A stretch of DNA of 10,966 nucleotides from an uncultured Gemmatimonadota bacterium (GCA_946479015.1 CAMLEQ010000098.1:1-10966); one strand, 5' to 3'. Positions 1 to 6,748 are shown, counted from the stretch's first letter. Notes: a model not told the origin generated them from the sequence alone. Translations and numbers: made by a program.

Positions 1-381
1 TCCCAGCGCGAACGCGCCGCCGGCGCCGCGCCCGCGCGCGCTCACTCCACCCTGAATCGCTGCGCCGAGCGCCCCGTCTCGGGGTCGGCCACGGGTGCGG
101 CGGGGCGTTCGGCGGGCGAGAAAGAAGAGGAAGAAGCCGGATCGATCGGCCAGCCGCTGAATCGCATCACGCGCGGAGGTGGCGATGCGCATCATCACGG
201 TATGATGCCCCGCCGCTCCGATCCCCATCCCCTCGATGACTACACCGGCACGGTCGAGGTCACGCCGCACGCGCACGATCGTGGCCTCCACCTCGGCACG
301 GGAGATTCCCTGCCCCGCCAGGCGGCTCGAGACCCGCTCCACGAGCGAGCGACGAACATCCGCGCTCGACAGCATGCCCAT
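1..381 (-). CDS. Unrecognised protein, partial at left edge, probable frame change
   Basis: I do not recognise this protein. From an ATG at 381 (a second ATG two codons later) the frame gives about 80 residues with good GC-rich codon use, beginning MGMLSSADVRRSL. It contains a helical, charged N-terminal half (VERVSSRLAGQG, AEVEATIVRVRRDL) and a Gly/Met-rich stretch GMGIGAAGHHTVMM. The same frame stays open to the window edge, but after the FFLFF stretch near 120 it becomes arginine-rich, as expected for out-of-frame reading. The +1 frame instead reads SPAERPAAPVADPETGRSAQ, then RFRVE, and stops at 42-44, with much better codon use. The true product may therefore be about 112 residues ending at 42, either through an indel in the pyrimidine-rich stretch near 115-135 or through a real frameshift. 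It lies 62 bases downstream of the aldehyde dehydrogenase gene on the same strand. No good Shine-Dalgarno sequence precedes the ATG. Confidence 0.5.
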   Translation of the reverse strand, partial: MGMLSSADVRRSLVERVSSRLAGQGISRAEVEATIVRVRRDLDRAGVVIEGMGIGAAGHHTVMMRIATSARDAIQRLADRSGFFLFFLARRTPRRTRGRPRDGALGAAIQGGVSARGRGAGGAFALG

Positions 382-412
382 TGCTGAATTAAGAAGGGCT
401 GAGCGACGAAAG

Positions 413-428
413 CAAGGGAACCCCCTTG
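413..428 (-). terminator. Small hairpin, possible weak terminator after the aldehyde dehydrogenase gene
   Basis: A perfect 6-bp stem (CAAGGG / CCCTTG) with a 4-base loop lies 15 bases past the stop of the aldehyde dehydrogenase gene on the minus strand. It is followed by CTTTCG rather than a real U-run. It could slow or end transcription before the gene at 381. The stem is short, so this may be chance. Confidence 0.25.
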
Positions 429-443
429 ACGACGAAAGAAAGA

Positions 444-1943
444 TCAGTCCGGGGTCCCCAGATAGGTGTCGATCTGGGCGCGCTGCAGCGTCCCCGAAAA
501 ATCCACGTACCCGACTTTGGTTTCCGAGTAGAACTCGTACACCTCCCACCCGCCTTCGCGGTGGCCGTTCCCCGTCTGCTTCACGCCGCCGAAGGGAAGG
601 TGCGCCTCGGCGCCGATGGTGGGCGCGTTCACGTACGTGATGCCATTGTCCAGCTCGTTCAGCGCCCGGAAGGCGACGTTCACGTCGCGCGTGTAGACGG
701 ACGAGGAGAGCCCGTACTTCACGTCGTTGTTCACGGCGAACGCCTCGTCCGGCGTGCGCACGCGCACCACGGAGAGCACGGGGCCGAAGATCTCCTCCTG
801 CTCCAGCCGCGAGCCGGGCTCGACGCGGGCGAAGATGGTGGGCTCGAAGAACCACCCCTTCTCCAGCCCCTTCCCCGTGGCGCGGCGCCCGCCGCACAGG
901 AGGTCCGCCCCCTCCCCCTGCCCGATGTCCACGTAGCGCTCCACCTTCTTCAGCGCCCCCTCGTTCACGAGCGGGCCCACGTCGGTCCCCTCCTTGCGGC
1001 CGTCGCCGAGCACGAGCTGCCGCACGCGGTCCACCAGGCGACCGAGGAACCTGTCGTGCACGCCGTCCTGGAGGATCAGCCGGCTGGTGGCGGTGCACCG
1101 CTGCCCGGTGGTCCCGAACGCGCCCCACAGCACGCCGTCGAGCGCCAGATCGAGGTCGGCATCATCGAGCACGATCATGGCGTTCTTCCCCCCCATCTCC
1201 AGCGAGAGGCGCTTGTGCATGCGCCCGCACACCTCCCCCACGATGCGCCCGGTCTCCGTGGAGCCGGTGAACGACACCAGCGGCACGCCGGGGTGCTCCA
1301 CGATCGCCGCGCCCACCTCCTCCCCCAGCCCGTGCACGAGCTGGATCACCTGCGGGGGGAGCCCCGCCTCGAGCAGGATCTCCACGAGCGTGGTCGCCGT
1401 GTGCGGCACGTCCTCGGCCGGCTTGAACACCACCGAGTTCCCGCAGAGAAGCGCGGGGAACATCTTCCACGTGGGGATGGCCATCGGGAAGTTGAACGGC
1501 GTCACGAGCCCCGCCACGCCGATGGGGCGGCGGTAGCTCATCGCCCACTTGTTGCGCAGCTCGCTCGGCACGGTGTGGCCGAACAGCCGGCGCCCCTCGG
1601 AGGCGGCGTAGTAGGCGGTGTCGATCCCCTCCTGCACGTCGCCGCGCGTCTCGTTGAGCGGCTTCCCCATCTCGCGGGTCATGAGATCCGCGATCTCGTC
1701 CTTCCGCGCCGACATGAGGTCGCCGACCTTGCGCAGCACGTCGCCGCGCACGGGCGCGGGGGTCCGCCGCCAGATCTCGAACCCCTGCTTGGCGGCCGCC
1801 ACCGCGCGCTCCACATCCTCGGGGCCGGAGCGGGGGAACTTCCCCACCACGTCGCTCGTGTCGGCGGGGTTCACGTTGTCGAAGTACTCGCCCGTGGACG
1901 GGGCGATCCACTGTCCGTCGATGAAGTTCTTGTAGGTGCGCAT
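444..1943 (-). CDS. NAD(P)-dependent aldehyde dehydrogenase
   Basis: This is a complete 499-residue aldehyde dehydrogenase of the NAD(P)-dependent ALDH superfamily, cytoplasmic, oxidising an aldehyde to its carboxylic acid. The usual landmarks are present and in order: oxyanion Asn151 in TPFNFP, cofactor Lys174 in VVFKPAED, the Rossmann loop FTGSTETG at 225-232, general base Glu249 in LEMGGKN, nucleophile Cys283 in GQRCTA, EEIFGP at 383-388 and FGGVK at 451-455. The length is typical of the family. The frame is open much further upstream, but the ATG at 1943 (MRTYKNFIDGQW) gives the family N-terminus. The FGTTGQRCTA context resembles ALDH7-like and semialdehyde dehydrogenase groups, but the substrate cannot be read from sequence. 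The gene lies 44 bases after the three-helix membrane protein gene, with a strong hairpin between them, so it may be only partly co-transcribed with that cluster. Confidence 0.95.
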   Translation of the reverse strand: MRTYKNFIDGQWIAPSTGEYFDNVNPADTSDVVGKFPRSGPEDVERAVAAAKQGFEIWRRTPAPVRGDVLRKVGDLMSARKDEIADLMTREMGKPLNETRGDVQEGIDTAYYAASEGRRLFGHTVPSELRNKWAMSYRRPIGVAGLVTPFNFPMAIPTWKMFPALLCGNSVVFKPAEDVPHTATTLVEILLEAGLPPQVIQLVHGLGEEVGAAIVEHPGVPLVSFTGSTETGRIVGEVCGRMHKRLSLEMGGKNAMIVLDDADLDLALDGVLWGAFGTTGQRCTATSRLILQDGVHDRFLGRLVDRVRQLVLGDGRKEGTDVGPLVNEGALKKVERYVDIGQGEGADLLCGGRRATGKGLEKGWFFEPTIFARVEPGSRLEQEEIFGPVLSVVRVRTPDEAFAVNNDVKYGLSSSVYTRDVNVAFRALNELDNGITYVNAPTIGAEAHLPFGGVKQTGNGHREGGWEVYEFYSETKVGYVDFSGTLQRAQIDTYLGTPD

Positions 1944-1966
1944 GTCCAAGTGTGTCGGTGAGTCCG

Positions 1967-1989
1967 GACCGGCGGCGGCACCGCCGGTC
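1967..1989 (-). terminator. Perfect 9-bp GC hairpin at the end of the three-helix protein gene
   Basis: The arms GACCGGCGG (1967-1975) and CCGCCGGTC (1981-1989) pair perfectly around a 5-base loop. The stem overlaps the stop codon of the membrane-protein gene (1988-1990) and ends 23 bases before the ATG of the aldehyde dehydrogenase gene. There is no U-run after it on the minus strand, so it is not a classic intrinsic terminator. It may be a partial terminator, an mRNA-stability element or an attenuator setting the expression of the downstream gene. Confidence 0.4.
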
Positions 1990-2434
1990 ATTCGCACATC
2001 CAGATGGCAGGGTGCATGGCGTCGGGCTTCGCGTAGCCGACGCGCGGGAGCACCTCCTGCGCGCCGAGGAGGAGCCCCCACAGGATGAGCAGGAGCGACA
2101 GCACGTGCCCCTGCGCCGAGCGGTGGCGCCACGTCCAGATGGCGCTCCAGCCGCCGGCCACGATCACCACCACGGTGGCGGCGAGGTAGCCGAACAGCCC
2201 CAGCCCGCACCGCGCGGAGTACGGCCAGAAGAGCATCGCCACCCCGAGCGCCACCGCCAGCACCAGCCGCGCGAACACGCCGAAGGACGACGTCTCGCGC
2301 TTCACCTCCTTCGCCCGCTCCGTCTCGGCCGGCGTCTTCGGCGGCGTGCCCGGCGCCAGCAGCGCATCGTCGGAGATCGACTCGAGGTGCTTGTCGATCT
2401 TCGCCAGCTCCTTGTCCCAGTCGGGAGAGCTCAT
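1988..2434 (-). CDS. Small three-helix inner-membrane protein, unknown function
   Basis: This 148-residue protein is of unknown function. Residues 1-50 form a charged, probably cytoplasmic segment (MSSPDWDKELAKIDKHLESI, then a Pro/Glu/Lys-rich linker). Three hydrophobic helices follow at about 51-70, 79-99 and 109-126, with a short tail ending IWMCE. There is no signal peptide or recognisable catalytic motif. The start at 2434 is fixed by a good ribosome binding site. The gene begins 13 bases after the sigma-54 response regulator gene, so it should sit on the same transcript. A link to that regulator (for example as an accessory membrane component) is only suggested by position. Confidence 0.8.
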   Translation of the reverse strand: MSSPDWDKELAKIDKHLESISDDALLAPGTPPKTPAETERAKEVKRETSSFGVFARLVLAVALGVAMLFWPYSARCGLGLFGYLAATVVVIVAGGWSAIWTWRHRSAQGHVLSLLLILWGLLLGAQEVLPRVGYAKPDAMHPAIWMCE

Positions 2435-2437
2435 GGG

Positions 2438-2443
2438 TCCTCC
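2438..2443 (-). promoter_or_regulatory. Ribosome binding site GGAGGA for the three-helix membrane protein
   Basis: GGAGGA on the minus strand sits 3 bases before the ATG at 2434, within the 13-base gap after the response regulator stop. It supports that ATG over the much longer upstream frame. Confidence 0.7.
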
Positions 2444-2447
2444 GTCG

Positions 2448-3815
2448 CTACGCGTGCTCGCGCGCGAGCCCGTGCCGCTCGATCTTCTTGTACAGGTTGG
2501 AGCGCGGCATGTCCAGTAGCCGCGCCGTCTCGGAGACGTTCCAGTCGTTCTCGCGGAGCTTCGCCAGGAGGAACGCCCGCTCCGCGGCATCCTTGAACTC
2601 CTCGAAGGTGCGGCACTCCAGCAGCGAGCCGATCGTCGCCGGCTCCGCCGCCCGCCCGCCGAGCAGCCGCTCCACGTCCACCGCCGTGATCCGCGGCCCC
2701 GGCGCCAGGATGAGGATGCGCTCCACCGTGTTCCGCAGCTCGCGCACGTTCCCCGGCCAGTCGAACGCTTGGAGCCGCTCCACCGCATCGGGGGTGACCA
2801 CGCGCGGCGCCATCCCCTCCTGCCGCGACAGCAGCGCCGCGAAGTGCGCCACGAGGAGCGGGATGTCCTCCCGCCGCTCGCGCAGCGGGGGGACGGACAC
2901 CGGCACCACGTTGAGCCGGTAGTACAGGTCCTCCCGGAAGCGCCCCTCCGCGATCTCCGTCTCGAGGTTCTTGTTCGTGGCCGCGATCACGCGCACGTCC
3001 ACGGACACGGGCTTCGCGCCGCCGATGCGCGTCACCACGCCGTCCTCGAGCACGCGCAGCACCTTCGCCTGCGCGGAGAGGCTCATGTCCCCCACCTCGT
3101 CGAGGAAGAGCGTGCCGCCGTTCGCCTGCTCGAACTTCCCCGCCCGGTCGGCCACGGCGCCGGTGAACGAGCCCTTCATGTGCCCGAACAGCTCGCTCTC
3201 GATCAGCTCGCCGGGGATGGCCGCGCAGTTCACTTCCACGAACGGGCCGCCGGATCGCGCCGAGAGCCGGTGCACGGCGCGCGCGACCAGCTCCTTCCCC
3301 GTCCCGTTCTCCCCCGTCACCAGCACGCGCGCGGGGGTGGGCGCCACGCGCTCGATCTTCTCGATGAGCGTGCGGATGGCGAACGACCGTCCCACGATCT
3401 CGTAGCGCGACTCGATCCGCTCGCGGAGCCGGCTGTTCTCCTCCTGGAGCGTGAGGTGCCGGAGCGCGTTGCGCATGGTCACCAGGATGCGGTCGGTGTC
3501 GAGCGGCTTCTCCAGGAAGTCGTACGCGCCGAGCTGCGTGGCCTCCACCGCCGTCTGGATGGTGCCGTGCCCGCTGATCATCACGACGATCGCCGCGGGG
3601 TCCTTCTCGCGGATCCGCTTCAGCGCCTCGAGCCCGTCGATCCCCCCCATCTTCACGTCGAGGAAGACGAGGTGCGGGCGCCACTTCTCGTACTCGGCGA
3701 TGGCGTCCACCGCCGTGCCGACGGTGCGCACGTCGTACCCCTCGTACTCGAGCAGTTGGCCGAGGGCGGCCCGGATCCCCTTCTCGTCGTCCGCGACGAG
3801 GATGCGCTGGCTCAT
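2448..3815 (-). CDS. Sigma-54-dependent response regulator, NtrC family (NtrX-like)
   Basis: This is a 455-residue transcriptional activator with three domains. The receiver (about 1-120) has the acidic pair Asp9/Asp10, phospho-acceptor Asp53 in FLDVKMGG, switch Ser81 and Lys103 in LEKP. The AAA+ sigma-54 interaction domain (about 139-368) has Walker A GENGTGKE (168-175), the sigma-54 contact loop GSFTGA (215-220), Walker B GGTLFLDEVGD (233-243) and a GRFREDLYYRLN segment. A Fis-type helix-turn-helix occupies about 424-452 (ETARLLDMPRSNLYKKI). Phosphorylation should drive ATP-dependent open-complex formation at sigma-54 promoters. The contact loop has Ser where GAFTGA is usual, a tolerated variant. 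The frame is open upstream, but the ATG at 3815 starts the receiver properly (MSQRILVADDE). It overlaps the preceding stop as ATGA, indicating translational coupling. No histidine kinase gene is adjacent, so its partner is unknown. The C-terminal half resembles NtrX, but a specific assignment would be a guess. Confidence 0.95.
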   Translation of the reverse strand: MSQRILVADDEKGIRAALGQLLEYEGYDVRTVGTAVDAIAEYEKWRPHLVFLDVKMGGIDGLEALKRIREKDPAAIVVMISGHGTIQTAVEATQLGAYDFLEKPLDTDRILVTMRNALRHLTLQEENSRLRERIESRYEIVGRSFAIRTLIEKIERVAPTPARVLVTGENGTGKELVARAVHRLSARSGGPFVEVNCAAIPGELIESELFGHMKGSFTGAVADRAGKFEQANGGTLFLDEVGDMSLSAQAKVLRVLEDGVVTRIGGAKPVSVDVRVIAATNKNLETEIAEGRFREDLYYRLNVVPVSVPPLRERREDIPLLVAHFAALLSRQEGMAPRVVTPDAVERLQAFDWPGNVRELRNTVERILILAPGPRITAVDVERLLGGRAAEPATIGSLLECRTFEEFKDAAERAFLLAKLRENDWNVSETARLLDMPRSNLYKKIERHGLAREHA

Positions 3816-4486
3816 GGCGTGGCCTTGTAGAGCGTGATCTTCCCGTCGTGAATGCGCGCGTCGCCGATCCACTTCGGCACCATCAGCGGGAGTGCATCGC
3901 TCGCGATCCCCTGCGGGCGCGCGCCGCGCTCGATGTTGCGGAGGAGCCGCGGGATCATGGGACGGGGGACGGAGAGCTGCCCCACGTGGAGCGAGTGGAC
4001 GTGGTACTCGGCGAGCCCCGGCCGCACCACCTCGAGGGAACCGCCGAACTCCACCGGCTCCCGATCGCCGAGCATGGCGGCGAACGGGCCGAGCGCCTTC
4101 CGCCCGCCCAGGTCATCCACCTTGATCGCCGCGCGCACGTGCAGCTCGTCGCCGATCACCGCCGCCTCGGCGTCCTGCGCCGACGGGGGGAGCTGCTTGG
4201 AGAGCTCCTGGAAGATGTACGCGGCCAGGTCGGCGCCGCTCACGTTGGCGAACACCGGTCCGGAGCGCGAGCCGAGCTTCTCCACCGCCGCACGCGCGCG
4301 GTCGGCGCCCTCCGGGGTGAGCGGCTGCCAGGCGCCGCTCGGCGCCGCGGGGGTGGCGGGGGCGGTGGCCGGCGCGGTGGAGTGCACGCGATGCAGCAGC
4401 GGCCGCCACCGGTCCTGGAACATCCACGCCGCGGCAGCCGCCACCACGAGCAGCACCAGGCACCCCAGATTGCGCAGACAACCCAT
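3812..4486 (-). CDS. Membrane-anchored protein of unknown function
   Basis: This is a 224-residue protein. A hydrophobic N-terminal segment (about 7-23, LGCLVLLVVAAAAAWMF) is probably an uncleaved anchor. It is followed by a Pro/Ala/Thr linker (38-50) and a folded domain from about 52 onward of alternating short strands and helices (ADLAAYIFQELSKQL, ELHVRAAIKVDDL, WIGDARIHDGKITLY). The layout, with a signal anchor and a strand-rich exported domain, loosely recalls small exported lipid-binding-like proteins, but I cannot place it in a family. The start at 4486 follows a GAGGAG ribosome site inside the end of thpR, with 3 bases between the genes. Its stop overlaps the response regulator start by 4 bases, so the two are translationally coupled. 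A functional link to that regulator is possible but not shown. Confidence 0.85.
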   Translation of the reverse strand: MGCLRNLGCLVLLVVAAAAAWMFQDRWRPLLHRVHSTAPATAPATPAAPSGAWQPLTPEGADRARAAVEKLGSRSGPVFANVSGADLAAYIFQELSKQLPPSAQDAEAAVIGDELHVRAAIKVDDLGGRKALGPFAAMLGDREPVEFGGSLEVVRPGLAEYHVHSLHVGQLSVPRPMIPRLLRNIERGARPQGIASDALPLMVPKWIGDARIHDGKITLYKATP

Positions 4487-4489
4487 GTG

Positions 4490-5053
4490 TCACTCCTCTC
4501 CGAGCGGAATGGCGGCGCGCACGGTGTACCGCGCGCCGGCGGGGAGCAGCTCGCTCGCCATCAGGTCCACGGTGCGCACCTCGATCTCTCCCTCGTACCC
4601 CACCCCCCGCGCCGCGGCGGCGAGCGCCCGGGCATCGCTGGACGGCAGCGGCGAACGCGCGCGGCCGAGGGTGATGTGGGGGCGGAACGCCCGACCATCC
4701 ACCTCGTATCCCAGCTCGGCGCACGCGCGCTCGATCTCGTGCTGCAGCAGCTCGAGCCTGGGCTCGCGCTCCACCCCCAGCCATACGACGCGCGGCACCC
4801 GAAGGTTTGGAAAGGCCCCCAGCCCGCCGAGCCGCAGCGCCAGCGGCTGGTGCGAGGCGAGCACCGGACGGAGCGCCGCGGCGAGCGACGCCTCCGCGTC
4901 CGGCGGCCGCTCGCCGAAGAACTTCATGGTGAGGTGCAGCCGCTCCTCGGTCACCCACGACACGCCGCGCGCGGCCTCGCGCATCGGCGAGGTGGCCCGC
5001 ACGATCGTCCGTCGCTCGTCGAGCGGAAGGTTAATCGCCAGGAAGAGGCGCAC
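4490..5053 (-). CDS. thpR: RNA 2',3'-cyclic phosphodiesterase (2'-5' RNA ligase family)
   Basis: This 187-residue protein belongs to the 2H phosphoesterase superfamily, ThpR/LigT branch, which opens 2',3'-cyclic phosphates on RNA ends to 2'-phosphates and can show 2'-5' RNA ligase activity in vitro. Both catalytic motifs are present: His40-Leu-Thr42 in RLHLTMKFFG and His126-Ile-Thr128 in FRPHITLGR. The family N-terminus MRLFLAINLP starts at a GTG at 5053. Longer upstream starts would add a tail unlike the family. The length matches known members (about 180-190 residues). The first 23 bases overlap the end of the upstream small gene, and the next gene starts 3 bases after its stop, so it is embedded in a coupled cluster. 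Confidence 0.92.
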   Translation of the reverse strand: MRLFLAINLPLDERRTIVRATSPMREAARGVSWVTEERLHLTMKFFGERPPDAEASLAAALRPVLASHQPLALRLGGLGAFPNLRVPRVVWLGVEREPRLELLQHEIERACAELGYEVDGRAFRPHITLGRARSPLPSSDARALAAAARGVGYEGEIEVRTVDLMASELLPAGARYTVRAAIPLGEE

Positions 5054-5249
5054 GGTCGTGCTCGTCGAGCTCGAGCGCCAGGTTGGTGAAGCCGTGCTCG
5101 CGGGCGGCGGCCACCGCCGCCTCGCGCACATCGGGGTCGCGCGCCGCCGACGGATCGCGCAGCACGAGCACGGCGAGCTTCCCCCGCGCCTCCACGCGCC
5201 CGCCGAGCCCGATGCGCCCGAGCGCCGACGCCAGCTCGTGGACGCTCAC
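5031..5249 (-). CDS. Small 72-residue protein of unknown function between larE and thpR
   Basis: This is a 72-residue protein with a GTG start at 5249. The start overlaps the larE stop as GTGA, and the stop (TAA at 5031-5033) lies 23 bases inside thpR. Its composition and predicted order (helix VSVHELASALGRIG, strand GKLAVLVLRD, helix DVREAAVAAAREHG, strand FTNLALELDE) look like a compact alpha/beta domain, not like random out-of-frame translation. I recognise no family, signal peptide, metal-binding cysteine or membrane segment. Tight coupling to larE suggests a matching dose with LarE, or simply an economical operon. A much longer frame runs upstream of the GTG, but there it is antiparallel noise within larE. 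Confidence 0.75.
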   Translation of the reverse strand: MSVHELASALGRIGLGGRVEARGKLAVLVLRDPSAARDPDVREAAVAAAREHGFTNLALELDEHDRAPLPGD

Positions 5250-6106
5250 GCGGCGCTCACGCCGTGCAGCACGTTCAACGAGCCGGAGCGGAATCCGCGC
5301 AGATCCACCGTCACGCGCTCGAAGCCGGCGCCACGCACCGCGGCCACGAGCGCGCGGAGGCGCGCCGGCTCCAGCCACGCCGCCAGCTCGTCGCGCGCCA
5401 GCTCCACGCGGGCGAGCTCCCCATGGTGCCGCACGCGCAGGTCGCCGCGCACGCCCAGGGCGCGGACGGCGCGCTCGGCCCGCTCCACCGCGCGCAGGCG
5501 GTCGGGCGTGACCGGCGTGCCGTACGGGAGCCGCGACGAGAGGCACGGCGACGACGGCTGCGCCCACGTGGGCATCCCGCGCTCGCGCGAGAGGAAGCGG
5601 ATCTCCCGCTTGTGGAACCCGAGCTCGGCGAGCGGCGACCGCACCTCGTTCTCGCGGCCGGCCCGCGCGCCGGGGCGCCAGTCGCCGAGATCATCGGCGT
5701 TCGTGCCGTCGATGATCGTGTCGATGCCGCGCTCGCGCGCCACGCGCCCGAGCACGGACCACAGCTCCGACTTGCAGAAGTAGCAGCGGTCGCTCGGATT
5801 GGCGGCGTAGCGCGGGTCGTCCATCTCGTGGGTGTCCACCTCGAGCACGCGGAGCCCCGCCTCGTCGGCGACGCGGCGCGCCGTCTCCCACTGCTCGGCG
5901 GGGTACGATGGGCTGCGCCCGATCACGGCGAGCATGCGCTCCGGCCCCAGCGCGGCGGCCCCCACGCAGCCGAGGTACGCGGAGTCCACGCCGCCGCTGA
6001 AGCCGAGCAGGACGGAGCCGCGAGCGCGGAGCCACTCCACCAGCCGCGCCTCCTTCGCGCGCGCCGCCGCCGCCTCGGCAGGGCCGAGCATCTCGTGCGC
6101 ATCCAT
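5246..6106 (-). CDS. larE: LarE-type ATP-dependent sulfur transferase, three-cysteine form
   Basis: This is a 286-residue PP-loop ATPase of the LarE family. LarE adenylates the carboxyl groups of the pyridinium-3,5-biscarboxylic acid mononucleotide and transfers sulfur during synthesis of the nickel-pincer cofactor. The PP-loop SGGVDS is at 37-42. A CxxC pair, Cys108 and Cys111, lies in DRCYFCKSELW, and a third cysteine, Cys188, in SSPCLSSRLPYG. A conserved C-terminal GFRSGSLN is also present. Cys188 matches the sacrificial cysteine of the Lactobacillus enzyme. The added CxxC pair matches LarE proteins reported to hold a [4Fe-4S] cluster, which relay sulfur without destroying a cysteine. That reading is inference from the motif. 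The start is the ATG at 6106 (another in-frame ATG five codons later at 6091). No larA, larB or larC is in the window. Confidence 0.92.
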   Translation of the reverse strand: MDAHEMLGPAEAAAARAKEARLVEWLRARGSVLLGFSGGVDSAYLGCVGAAALGPERMLAVIGRSPSYPAEQWETARRVADEAGLRVLEVDTHEMDDPRYAANPSDRCYFCKSELWSVLGRVARERGIDTIIDGTNADDLGDWRPGARAGRENEVRSPLAELGFHKREIRFLSRERGMPTWAQPSSPCLSSRLPYGTPVTPDRLRAVERAERAVRALGVRGDLRVRHHGELARVELARDELAAWLEPARLRALVAAVRGAGFERVTVDLRGFRSGSLNVLHGVSAA

Positions 6107-6175
6107 GCGTGAAACGTATCTCGCGCGGGCGAGGGCGGGAAGCGCCGACGCCGCGGGTCGCCATGCCGCGCCGGC

Positions 6176-6748
6176 CTACGGCATCGCCGACTCGAGTCGC
6201 ACGGGGACCGGATGCATCACCCCGCCCTCGGGATCGCGCGATGCGGCGTCGAGCGAGTCCACATCCCACACCACCAGCACCGCGGCGTCATGACCGCGGC
6301 CGAAGGTGTCGAGGTCCTGGCGCGAGAGACCGCGCTCCTTCAACGCGTGTCCCAGCGAGTCGGCGCGGAACGGGTGCGTGTGCCAGGTGCCGATGTAGCC
6401 GGGCACCGCATCGCAGCTCCCCGTCACCGCGAACTGAAGCTGGCGCATCCCGCGCGCCGGGCGCGTGCCCGTCACGCGCAGCGTGTCGCCGTCCATGCGC
6501 CCCACGAGGCATCCGAGATACTCGAGCTGCGTCGGCTGCCCGGTGCCGAGCATCTGCGTGAGCGTGTTCACCTCGGCCAGCTCGTTCCAGTGCTGGTTGG
6601 AGCGCTCCCAGATGGCGTTCATGGAGTCGCGGACATCGCTCGAGAGGGAGATCTGGAGCACGCGCGCGCGCCGCGGCGCGGCGGCCGCGCTGGCGGCGAG
6701 CGCGAGCGACGCGAGCACGAACGCGCTCCGCCCCGCGCGACGCAGCAC
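6176..6748 (-). CDS. Predicted secreted JAMM/MPN-type metalloprotease
   Basis: This is a 190-residue protein starting at a GTG at 6748. It has a signal peptide (MLRRAGRSAFVLASLALAAS, then AAAA, likely cleaved near 24). The mature part carries the JAMM zinc-peptidase pattern: Glu76 in LEYLGCLVGR, His123 and His125 in GTWHTHPF, then Ser142-x-x-Asp145 in LSRQDLDTF. This is the E...HxH...SxxD arrangement of Mov34/MPN+ and prokaryotic JAB proteases. The spacing between the HxH and SxxD motifs is longer than usual (about 16 residues). Cys80 and Cys112 could form a disulfide in the periplasm. The substrate is unknown. An ATG start at 6817 is possible but would put 20 residues before the signal peptide and overlap the divergent ferritin-like gene. 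It lies 69 bases upstream of larE on the same strand and may be the first gene of that cluster. Confidence 0.8.
   Translation of the reverse strand: MLRRAGRSAFVLASLALAASAAAAPRRARVLQISLSSDVRDSMNAIWERSNQHWNELAEVNTLTQMLGTGQPTQLEYLGCLVGRMDGDTLRVTGTRPARGMRQLQFAVTGSCDAVPGYIGTWHTHPFRADSLGHALKERGLSRQDLDTFGRGHDAAVLVVWDVDSLDAASRDPEGGVMHPVPVRLESAMP

Noticed and set aside
426..1961. Long plus-strand frame (about 511 codons) opposite the aldehyde dehydrogenase
   Set aside because: It is rich in His, Arg, Pro and Val/Leu without any motif and is fully antisense to a gene with all catalytic residues. This is typical of GC-rich DNA.
5054..5131. Longer thpR start at 5131
   Set aside because: It adds 26 residues of low-complexity Ser/Thr/Arg sequence not found before the family's conserved N-terminal strand. 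The GTG at 5053 fits the family.
3852..5783. 643-codon plus-strand frame running across several minus-strand genes
   Set aside because: It crosses the boundaries of four convincing genes, is Ser/Arg/Ala-rich and has no recognisable domain or ribosome site.
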